Assembly (NCBI GenBank): GCA_017444325.1
Contig: JAFSWV010000140.1
Span: 1 to 14,049, forward strand
Reading direction: 5' to 3'
DNA from: a bacterium
GTDB lineage: Bacteria > Auribacterota > UBA3054
DNA: 14,049 bases
The notes under the pieces were generated by a model that saw nothing but the letters and a program-made list of their open reading frames with translations, was not told the DNA's origin and made no database searches. A program made the position numbers and the translations under genes. This document shows, in pieces, positions 1 to 6,081 of the stretch. Each line of letters begins with the position of its first letter. Position 1 is the stretch's first letter.

Positions 1-466
1 TGCCCATGCCGATGATGCCCCAGGTCTTGCCGATGATGTCAAAGAAGTTCTGTGAGCTGTCGGTGAAGGAATGGCTTCTGGAATAGGCGCCGGATTTCAC
101 GGACTTGTCGAAGTAGTGGAACTTGCAGACAAGGTTCAGCATCGCGGCGATCGTGCACTGCGCTACGGAGTTTACGGCGAACCCGCTGATCCCAACGAAC
201 TTTATGCCGTTCTGCGAGGCGTATTCGAGGTCGATGTTGGGAATGTTGGAGTCGATCGTCACGATCAGCTTGAGATTTCGGGCGCGCTCCATGTTGATGG
301 CGCGGATGGGAACGTGGCTAGCCACGACGCATTCGCAGTTTTTGATACGTTCAGTAAGGTCGAGAGCGCCTGAGCTGGCGTAGACCATGAGAGCCCCCTG
401 CTCTGCGATGGGCGAGAGATCAAGCATGCCGAGCGAATCGGCGTCCAGGAATACGATATTGAACAT
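1..466 (-). CDS. D-isomer-specific 2-hydroxyacid dehydrogenase, N-terminal part (C-terminus beyond window)
   Basis: The first 155 residues can be read from ATG at 464-466 to the window edge. The protein opens MFNIVFLDADSLG and continues with the catalytic-domain pattern of NAD-dependent D-2-hydroxyacid dehydrogenases: LKLIV around residues 65-69, NIDLEYA at 78-84 and SVAQCT at 100-105. It ends in GKTWGIIGMG at residues 146-155, the start of the Rossmann NAD-binding motif (GxGxxG). The family includes hydroxypyruvate/glyoxylate reductase, D-lactate dehydrogenase and phosphoglycerate dehydrogenase; the opening best resembles the hydroxypyruvate reductase-like group, but the substrate cannot be fixed without the Arg/Glu/His catalytic residues, which lie off the window. 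Residue 104 is Cys in SVAQC, where His is common in relatives. There is no Shine-Dalgarno before the ATG. The gene has its own candidate promoter in the 94-bp gap behind the PEP-CTERM gene. Confidence 0.88.
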   Translation of the reverse strand, partial: MFNIVFLDADSLGMLDLSPIAEQGALMVYASSGALDLTERIKNCECVVASHVPIRAINMERARNLKLIVTIDSNIPNIDLEYASQNGIKFVGISGFAVNSVAQCTIAAMLNLVCKFHYFDKSVKSGAYSRSHSFTDSSQNFFDIIGKTWGIIGMG

Positions 467-474
467 AAGAGTTG

Positions 475-496
475 TTGGTTTGGTTGATTATTGGTT
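475..496 (-). repeat. Three AACCAA motifs in an SD-less mRNA leader
   Basis: On the minus strand AACCAA occurs at 496-491, 485-480 and 480-475 (the last two share one base), within a C/A-rich leader. The last copy ends 8 nt before the ATG at 466, where a Shine-Dalgarno would normally sit, and no GGAG-like element is present. The leader looks unstructured because it is nearly free of G. Its role is unknown; it may simply aid ribosome access. One AACCAA copy also lies in the leader of the PEP-CTERM gene at 3146-3151. Confidence 0.4.
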
Positions 497-519
497 GGCT
501 ATCTCTACATTCAGTGAAA

Positions 520-528
520 ATTATAACA
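520..528 (-). promoter_or_regulatory. Extended -10 promoter for the 2-hydroxyacid dehydrogenase gene
   Basis: Read on the minus strand, TGTTATAAT occupies 528-520. This is a perfect TATAAT -10 hexamer preceded by the TGn extension. The best -35 at 17-bp spacing is weak (TTTATT), as expected for extended -10 promoters. Transcription would start near 513, giving a leader of about 47 nt before the ATG at 466. Assigned from consensus only. Confidence 0.5.
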
Positions 529-560
529 GAAGTCAAAAGAAAAATAAAGAAATACCCCCT

Positions 561-3134
561 CTATTTTTTCTTTCTTATAAATATTAAGGACGCAAACGCA
601 AGGAAAGCCAGAAGCGCCGGTTCGGGAACATCTGAGGAACAGACGATAAGGTTGTCCACGTAAAAGCCTGCGCTGTTCTCCATAGCTATCTCGAGCATGT
701 CTATGTCCTTTTCCAGATAACGGTCTTCCAAGGGCAGTTCTCCGTCGTCGAATTCCATGACGTCGTCGTTCAGGTCAATCGACCTAACACAGGCGGCTGC
801 CGGGGCAGTGTCAACCGTTATCGCAAGCTCGTTCCATTCGTCCAGCGGGGCTTCCATAAGCGTTGTCATCTCCCCATTCATCGTGCAGGAAATGACGCTT
901 GTGCCGCTCTCAGGATCCATTTTAATGTAAAGCGGGAAGTTGCCCTTAAGATTCTTATCCATGTCCCTTAGGCTGACGTTGTCTCCGCTTATCCTGACCG
1001 TTGCTTCCCCTTCAGAAGTCTTCATGTAATAGAGAAGCTTGATCTTGTACTCGGAGTTTTTGGGAATCTTAAGGGAAGTTCTGGCGTAGCCCGCCTCGCA
1101 AATTTCCAGGCACTGCCTCTTGCCAAAGGAAACGATGCTTTGAGATCCCTTGGCAGTCCAGGTGTCCTGGCCGTTGACGAGACCTAATTCATAGTAAGGC
1201 TCCTCAAAATCGGAAGTGTAGTGCCAGCCGCCTTTGGAGTAGGTGTACAAATTTGTGAGAGAGCCCCTGTTCGTTTCATCCCAATCCCAATAGTTCATAG
1301 CGACTCTGGTGCGGAAGAAGCCGTCGCCGAGGTAATTTTTGTAAAGGATGAACCTGATCGCGGCTGACTGGGAGACGGATCCGCTAATGGCGTAAGGCAG
1401 GAAGCAATAAGCGTTGTCGAGCACCTTCAGAGCGTATTCGAAATCCTTCGAACCGTAGTTGACGACTTTGGTAGTAAAGATGTTCGTCACGCCTTCGTCG
1501 CCGAGGTTCACAACTCCGCCCCAGTCGGGAAGCGGCTTGTCTTCCCTATTCAGCAGCTCAACCTTAACGTTGTCGATGAAAAGCTGGGCGTCAATGGTGT
1601 TCTCTCCCCCGCCGCTGAACGCAAGCCTTTCGAGGAAGTCCGTCGGGTCGGTGAAACTGTTCGGCATATTGCGGAGCGGTATGCCCTTTGCGTAGTTCGT
1701 CGTGAAATCGCCGAAAGTCACTGAGGTGAGAGCATAGCGGAGATAGTCCAGCGTGAAGCTGAATGTGAACCACTCGTCATAGGGAGCGGCTATTTCGCCT
1801 ATGAGAGGATATATCGCCTCGCGGCTGCAGAAGCCGTAGATCTTCACGCCCTCTTCGCTGCAGCGCATATTGAAATCCGCGGCGTTGTTCCAATAGTTCT
1901 GGCGGACGGCAAATTCTTTGAGATCGCCTTCGGAGCCTTTGTAAAGCTTCATGCTGACCCTGACAAGCGGATTTTTGGGCGTATCGATCTTGCAGGTATA
2001 GCCGTCCCAGCCAGAGCCCCTGTAGAAATGCGCGCAGGGGCCGTCTATGGCGAAGTCAACGTTCGTAACGACCATCTCGTTGTATGGTTTGCCGTAGCCG
2101 TCGTCCTTTTTCCCGTCCCATCTGAATTGCCCGGTGATCTCTCCTTCCGTCATATAAGGCGCTTCAAAGTTTTCATAGAAGAAGACGCTGCCGGAACCGG
2201 CGCGCAGCGTAACATAGCGCTGGCCGAAACTTCCAAAATCTAGAAGCAGACTCGTCTTATAATAGCCGTTCGTCATCACGCCGCGGTTTATCTGCAGCTC
2301 GATTTCGCAAGCCGACGAACAGACGCCGTTGGTCTCAGTGAAGAGCAGCCATTCCGGGTTGTCCATAGCCGTTACGGAATAGTTGAAGTAGCCGCCGCCG
2401 TTGTTGGAGATGACAAGAGTCTTGTTCCATTCGTCCGGAGCATACTCTATGGTTTCAGCGCTGACATTTGGAACAGGCTCATAGAGGCTTTCGTAGGCCG
2501 CCTCAACATCGTCGATGGGGGCGCACTTAGGAGCGGCTCCGCCGAAGACGCCGACGCCGAAGTAATCGGCATTGACTTCGTCAAGCACAAAGTTTTCCGG
2601 CGTGTTGGTCACGCTGTTTATAATGACGTTCATAAGCCTGCGGGAGGGGTAAGAGATGTTCATCTCAACAGGCGTGAAAACCTGATCGCCTATTCCTCCC
2701 ACTCCATATTCGTAGTCGCTGCTCTTAATGTAAAACGTGCCGCCGTTGCGGAAACAGTAGAGCGCTCTGCCCTCTTCGCCGTCGCCAAGCATGATGCCGG
2801 CCATGTTGTAGGAAGATTTTATCTGAAAGCGGATCCTCAGAACGCCGGAATCGGTGAAAACGCTTGGCTGCGTTCCCATAGGGATCCAGAGGCCGGAATC
2901 CTCGCCCCATCCGCCTTCGAACTTATAAACGGAAAGGCACTTGGTGGTGATATTAGTGATGTCGTAAGTGTACTTGTCCTTGTAATCTTCCTGGAAACAC
3001 TTAAGATCATCCCTCTGGGCGAAGAAGTCACCCTCTTCGTAACTTTCGAAATCCTCGCTGAAAAAGACCGTCGGTTCGGCTTTCAAGTTAGCCGATACGG
3101 CAAGCAAAACGAAAAACAGCAGAAGTTTTTTCAT
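561..3134 (-). CDS. PEP-CTERM sorting-signal protein with three concanavalin-like modules
   Basis: This is a large secreted protein of 857 residues from the ATG at 3134. That start gives a classic signal peptide (MKKLLLFFVLLAVSANLKA). An in-frame upstream ATG at 3182 would put 16 hydrophilic residues before it and overlap the likely promoter, so it was not chosen. Numbering from 3134, three related modules begin near residues 25, 318 and 640 with a DFE/NFE-P...G motif. They end near 210, 525 and 832 with the strand pattern IDDVEA, FIDNVKVE and YVDNLIV. The layout suggests LamG/concanavalin-like carbohydrate-binding folds separated by Ig/BACON-like linkers. The C-terminus is VPEP, a hydrophobic stretch and IRKKK, which is the PEP-CTERM signal cleaved by exosortase at the inner membrane. 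About 16 cysteines are spread along the protein. The ligand is unknown. The gene is probably monocistronic, downstream of ispH. No exosortase gene is in the window. Confidence 0.85.
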   Translation of the reverse strand: MKKLLLFFVLLAVSANLKAEPTVFFSEDFESYEEGDFFAQRDDLKCFQEDYKDKYTYDITNITTKCLSVYKFEGGWGEDSGLWIPMGTQPSVFTDSGVLRIRFQIKSSYNMAGIMLGDGEEGRALYCFRNGGTFYIKSSDYEYGVGGIGDQVFTPVEMNISYPSRRLMNVIINSVTNTPENFVLDEVNADYFGVGVFGGAAPKCAPIDDVEAAYESLYEPVPNVSAETIEYAPDEWNKTLVISNNGGGYFNYSVTAMDNPEWLLFTETNGVCSSACEIELQINRGVMTNGYYKTSLLLDFGSFGQRYVTLRAGSGSVFFYENFEAPYMTEGEITGQFRWDGKKDDGYGKPYNEMVVTNVDFAIDGPCAHFYRGSGWDGYTCKIDTPKNPLVRVSMKLYKGSEGDLKEFAVRQNYWNNAADFNMRCSEEGVKIYGFCSREAIYPLIGEIAAPYDEWFTFSFTLDYLRYALTSVTFGDFTTNYAKGIPLRNMPNSFTDPTDFLERLAFSGGGENTIDAQLFIDNVKVELLNREDKPLPDWGGVVNLGDEGVTNIFTTKVVNYGSKDFEYALKVLDNAYCFLPYAISGSVSQSAAIRFILYKNYLGDGFFRTRVAMNYWDWDETNRGSLTNLYTYSKGGWHYTSDFEEPYYELGLVNGQDTWTAKGSQSIVSFGKRQCLEICEAGYARTSLKIPKNSEYKIKLLYYMKTSEGEATVRISGDNVSLRDMDKNLKGNFPLYIKMDPESGTSVISCTMNGEMTTLMEAPLDEWNELAITVDTAPAAACVRSIDLNDDVMEFDDGELPLEDRYLEKDIDMLEIAMENSAGFYVDNLIVCSSDVPEPALLAFLAFASLIFIRKKK

Positions 3135-3152
3135 GGCAAGGCAAATTGGTTG

Positions 3153-3182
3153 TTTATCATCTAATATTCTAATATTTTTCAA
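3153..3182 (-). promoter_or_regulatory. Candidate sigma-70 promoter of the PEP-CTERM gene
   Basis: On the minus strand TTGAAA (3182-3177, 5 of 6 to the -35 consensus) and GATAAA (3158-3153, 4 of 6 to the -10 consensus) are separated by 18 bp of A/T-rich DNA. Transcription would start near 3146, leaving a very short leader to the ATG at 3134. No Shine-Dalgarno is seen; the leader reads AACCAA followed by TTTGCCTTGCC. The assignment is consensus-based, and the short leader makes it uncertain. Confidence 0.35.
3161..3176 (-). repeat. Tandem 8-bp repeat AATATTAG x2 in the promoter spacer
   Basis: The unit AATATTAG (minus strand; CTAATATT on plus) is present twice head-to-tail with no gap. It fills most of the interval between the candidate -35 and -10 of the PEP-CTERM gene. 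It could be a regulator site or a slippage-prone spacer, or chance in A/T-rich DNA. Confidence 0.5.
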
Positions 3183-3231
3183 CTGTGAGACAATGTTTTT
3201 TTAAGACATGCCTCGCTTCAAAATTAGAACA

Positions 3232-4095
3232 TCAGATCAGATCTTTCAGCTTGCCAATGATAAGATCGATATCGCTTTGCGGAGTGGATGCGCCGGCCGT
3301 CACGCCGATCCTGCGGTATGGTTTCAGTTCGTCAGGTTCCCAGTTAGCTGGGTCCGTGACGAAAAAAGTCGCCTTGCCGCTGCTCTTACAGATCTCAGCC
3401 AGACGGTTGCTGTTGGCGCTGCCGATGCCTCCTATCACGACCATGGCGTCGCAGGCATCGCAAAGGGAGAGCGCTTCTTTTTGACGCTTTTCTGTTGCCT
3501 GGCAGCGCGTATTGTGGATCTTGGCGGACGGATAATTTTTTTGTATCTCTTTTACTACCGCTTCGAAAGTGGAACTGTCGAGCGTCGATTGGCAGACGAC
3601 CGTGAAAGGCTTGTCAAAATTGAGGCTGGCCGCTTCCTCAACGGAGCTGACGACTGTCCCCTCTTTGGCGAAGCTCATCAAGCCCGTTACTTCCGCATGG
3701 CCCTTGTCGCCTAGGATGACGATCGGCTCATTATCGTTGGCGGCGCGCTCGATTATTCTCCTTATGGCAATGACATGCGGACAAGTGCCGTCCAGAATAT
3801 CAAGCTTATGACCTCTCAGAAGCTCGTATTGCTCCTTGGAAACGCCGTGAGCCCTCACAAGGAGCTTGGCGTTATTGGGAAGCTCAGATATCGCCTTCTC
3901 ATCCAGCGATGAGCTCAGAACGCTCATGCCTTTTTTTGCGAGCGCTTCGATGACGGAAGGATTGTGGATCAAAGGGCCGAGGGAACAGAGCGCTTTATTG
4001 GGCTCCTTTTCCAGGGTATCGTTGGCAAGCTGCACCGCGCGCCTGACGCCCGCGCAGAATCCCGCTTCTTTGGCAACTATAATTTCGCGCTCCAT
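3232..4095 (-). CDS. ispH: 4-hydroxy-3-methylbut-2-enyl diphosphate reductase (IspH/LytB)
   Basis: IspH catalyses the last step of the MEP isoprenoid pathway, reducing HMBPP to IPP and DMAPP with a [4Fe-4S] cluster in the cytosol. The protein has 287 residues, normal for the family. The three cluster cysteines are present at residues 14 (GFCAGVRRA), 105 (DGTCPHV) and 198 (NTRCQATEKRQ). The substrate-binding and catalytic motifs GHAEVTG (132-138), SANSNRL (226-232) and AGASTP (267-272) are intact. I chose ATG at 4093-4095, which forms TGATG with the stop of the upstream uvrC-like gene. A GTG directly before it would add one residue. A GGAGG lies 7 nt upstream. IPP supplies undecaprenyl phosphate, the lipid carrier used by the phosphoglycosyl transferase further up the window. 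It is the last gene of its operon; no convincing terminator follows. Confidence 0.97.
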   Translation of the reverse strand: MEREIIVAKEAGFCAGVRRAVQLANDTLEKEPNKALCSLGPLIHNPSVIEALAKKGMSVLSSSLDEKAISELPNNAKLLVRAHGVSKEQYELLRGHKLDILDGTCPHVIAIRRIIERAANDNEPIVILGDKGHAEVTGLMSFAKEGTVVSSVEEAASLNFDKPFTVVCQSTLDSSTFEAVVKEIQKNYPSAKIHNTRCQATEKRQKEALSLCDACDAMVVIGGIGSANSNRLAEICKSSGKATFFVTDPANWEPDELKPYRRIGVTAGASTPQSDIDLIIGKLKDLI

Positions 4096-4754
4096 CACTC
4101 CTCCTCCGTCTTGACCTGGATGCGTTCGTAGCGCCTAAGGGAAGAGGTGATCTTCTCAACATAGGAAGCGTACTCTTCTTCGCTGACATTGCCTGTGCAG
4201 GGCGCGCAGCAGCGCTCAATCTGGTAATAGAGGCAGGGCTTGCCTTTCTTCATCTGATTGACCGTGCAGCGCCTCAATTTGAAGCGGTCGCGGTAGCGCC
4301 TTAAAAGTTCGTCGGCGGAAACGCCGATAATGAAAGGCCCGAAATAGCGGCTGCCTTTCTTAAGATGGCGGTGGGCAGGAATAAGCCTGGGATATGGCTC
4401 CAAGACGGTCAGTTCCAGGGAAGGATAGCTTTTATCGTCTCTGCCAAGGACATTGTAGCGCGGCAAAAATTTCTTGATAAGCTCGTCCTCTAAAAGGAAA
4501 GCTTTCGCTTCGTTGCCGGTGATGCGGAATTCTATCTTCCTCACCTTCTCGACAAGGAATGGCACGCTTCTTCTTCCGTCCCCTCCCGGACGGAAGTACT
4601 GCTGCATCCTGAGCTTCAGATTGTTGGCTTTCCCGACATAGATAACGACGCCCGCTTCGTCGTACATGAGATAGACTCCGGTCGCCTTGGGAGCATCCTT
4701 ATAGCCCGGAGCAGTCTCAATTACGCTGATAGGCTCATCAGAGGAAACGGCCAT
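4095..4754 (-). CDS. Short UvrC-like GIY-YIG nuclease with 4-Cys iron-sulfur region
   Basis: This 219-residue protein matches only the N-terminal third of UvrC (usually about 600 residues), the nucleotide-excision nuclease that makes the 3' incision with its GIY-YIG domain. GVY (26-28), YVG (39-41), an Arg at 49, Glu89 in the EAKAFLLE helix and Asn101 in PRYN reproduce the GIY-YIG active site. The region after it keeps FGPF (138-141) and cysteines 163, 174, 182 and 186. Their 11-8-4 spacing is close to the 12-8-4 spacing of the [4Fe-4S] cysteines of E. coli UvrC. The protein stops before the UVR (UvrB-binding) domain and lacks the RNase H-like 5' nuclease and the HhH domains. It starts 1 bp after ugd ends and overlaps ispH, so the short length is not an edge effect. 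It could be a Cho-like 3' nuclease or an accessory repair protein. Catalytic residues are intact, so decay seems unlikely. Confidence 0.85.
   Translation of the reverse strand: MAVSSDEPISVIETAPGYKDAPKATGVYLMYDEAGVVIYVGKANNLKLRMQQYFRPGGDGRRSVPFLVEKVRKIEFRITGNEAKAFLLEDELIKKFLPRYNVLGRDDKSYPSLELTVLEPYPRLIPAHRHLKKGSRYFGPFIIGVSADELLRRYRDRFKLRRCTVNQMKKGKPCLYYQIERCCAPCTGNVSEEEYASYVEKITSSLRRYERIQVKTEEE
4098..4107 (-). promoter_or_regulatory. Strong ribosome binding site for ispH inside the uvrC-like gene
   Basis: On the minus strand GGAGGAGGAG lies at 4107-4098. Its first GGAGG is 7 nt from the ATG at 4095. The same bases encode the terminal glutamates of the UvrC-like protein, so its acidic tail and the Shine-Dalgarno of ispH share sequence. 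This supports ATG rather than the adjacent GTG as the ispH start. Confidence 0.7.
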
Positions 4755-4755
4755 T

Positions 4756-6066
4756 TTACTTGACTGCCGGACGCCCTATGCTGTAGTAAGTGAAGCCAAG
4801 TTCCTTCATCTCGGCGGGCGAATACTGGTTGCGGCCGTCGAAGATGAGGGGCGTCTTAAGCAGAGATTTGATGCGTGGGAAATCAGGAACGCGGAATTCG
4901 TTCCATTCGGTCACGAGCATCAGGGCGTCGCAGCCTTCCAGCGTTTCATAAGCGTCTTCACAATATTCGATCGTATCGCCGAAGATCGCCTTCGCGGTCT
5001 CTTTCGCCACCGGGTCGTAGCCTTTGACTTTCGCACCGGCATCTAGGAGCAGCTTTACGATGACCTGCGAAGGAGCGTCGCGCATATCGTCAGTCTGCGG
5101 CTTGAAAGCAAGGCCCCACAGAGCGATCGTCTTGCCCTTAAGGTCGCCTTTGAAATGCTCGCTGGCGAGCTTGAAGAGCAACTCTTTCTGCTTGGCGTTG
5201 ACCTTTTCGATGGCGTCTATCATGATCGGTTCATAGCCGTTCTCTCTGGCCGTGGCAGCCAAAGCCTTCACGTCTTTCGGGAAGCAGGAGCCGCCGTAGC
5301 CGATGCCGGAGTACAAAAAGCGGCGGCCGATGCGGGAATCAAGGCCCATGGCGATCCTCACTTTCGTAACGTCAGCGCCCACTTTCGAGCAGATGTTGGC
5401 AATCTCGTTCATAAAGGAGATCCTCGTGGCGAGCATGGCGTTGGAAGCGTATTTGCACATCTCGGCGGACTTGTTGTCCATGACAAGGATGTCGGCGCCG
5501 GATTTGGTGAAGGGATCGTAGAGGAGTTTCATCTTCTCAGCCGCTTCCGGGGAGGTCGTGCCGATGACCACGCGCTCGGGCTTCAGGAAGTCATCCAGAG
5601 CCGCGCCTTCCTTTAAAAACTCAGGGTTCGAGACGACGTCGAAAGGCTGCGTAGTGCCCTGGGCAAGCACCTCCTTTACCTTCGCGGCCGTGCCGACCGG
5701 GACCGTGCTCTTGTTGACGACGATCTTGTAGCCGTTGAAATAAGGCGCGATCTCTTTCATGACCGCCCAGACGGCGGAAAGATCCGCTTTGCCGTCGGCG
5801 CCCGTCGGCGTTCCCACCGCCGAGAAGATGATGTCGGAATTCTCGATGGCATAGCGCATGTCGGTCGTCGGGATGAGGCGCTTGGCGGCCAGGTTGCGCT
5901 TGACCATTTCCTCCAATCCCGGCTCAAAAATAGGGATCTCGCCGTTAAGAAGTTTTTTGATCTTCGCTTCGATCTTGTCAACGGTTATGACAGTGTTGCC
6001 GCTGTCGGCGAAACAAGTCGCGGCCACTAAGCCGACGTATCCGGTACCGATTACTGCTACTCTCAT
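4756..6066 (-). CDS. ugd: UDP-glucose 6-dehydrogenase
   Basis: This enzyme oxidises UDP-glucose to UDP-glucuronate with two NAD+ and supplies an acidic sugar nucleotide for surface polysaccharides. The 436-residue length is normal. From ATG at 6066 the protein begins MRVAVIGTGYVGLVAA, with the Rossmann motif GTGYVG at 7-12. Also present are GTPTG (85-89), NKSTVPVGT (118-126), NPEFLKEG (147-154), the central-helix motif CKYASNA (204-210) and the catalytic GGSCFPKD with nucleophile Cys261. FKPQTDDMRDAPS (321-333) begins the UDP-binding domain. A GTG at 6075 lies in frame, but an AGGG about 10 nt before the ATG fits the later start. It sits 15 bp after tyrS and 1 bp before the uvrC-like gene. 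It is not adjacent to the 9597-12184 glycan genes. A UDP-ManNAc or GDP-mannose dehydrogenase was considered, but the motifs favour UDP-glucose. Confidence 0.93.
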   Translation of the reverse strand: MRVAVIGTGYVGLVAATCFADSGNTVITVDKIEAKIKKLLNGEIPIFEPGLEEMVKRNLAAKRLIPTTDMRYAIENSDIIFSAVGTPTGADGKADLSAVWAVMKEIAPYFNGYKIVVNKSTVPVGTAAKVKEVLAQGTTQPFDVVSNPEFLKEGAALDDFLKPERVVIGTTSPEAAEKMKLLYDPFTKSGADILVMDNKSAEMCKYASNAMLATRISFMNEIANICSKVGADVTKVRIAMGLDSRIGRRFLYSGIGYGGSCFPKDVKALAATARENGYEPIMIDAIEKVNAKQKELLFKLASEHFKGDLKGKTIALWGLAFKPQTDDMRDAPSQVIVKLLLDAGAKVKGYDPVAKETAKAIFGDTIEYCEDAYETLEGCDALMLVTEWNEFRVPDFPRIKSLLKTPLIFDGRNQYSPAEMKELGFTYYSIGRPAVK

Positions 6067-6081
6067 TTTGTGCACCCTAAT

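Noticed and set aside
541..590. A/T-rich pairing around the end of the PEP-CTERM gene as a terminator
   Set aside because: AAGAAA and TTTCTT stretches could pair, but there is no G/C-rich stem, so the structure is not convincing.
3135..3182. Upstream ATG at 3182 as the start of the PEP-CTERM protein
   Set aside because: It adds 16 hydrophilic residues before a canonical MKK-type signal peptide and overlaps the candidate promoter.
3187..3214. Possible terminator hairpin after ispH
   Set aside because: A bulged stem of about nine pairs can be drawn (GAGGCATGT with ACATTGTCTC on the minus strand), but it is weak and no T-run follows it on the transcribed side, so an intrinsic terminator is not supported.
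5155..5616. 153-codon plus-strand open frame opposite ugd
   Set aside because: Antisense to UDP-glucose dehydrogenase with no domain features; a shadow frame.
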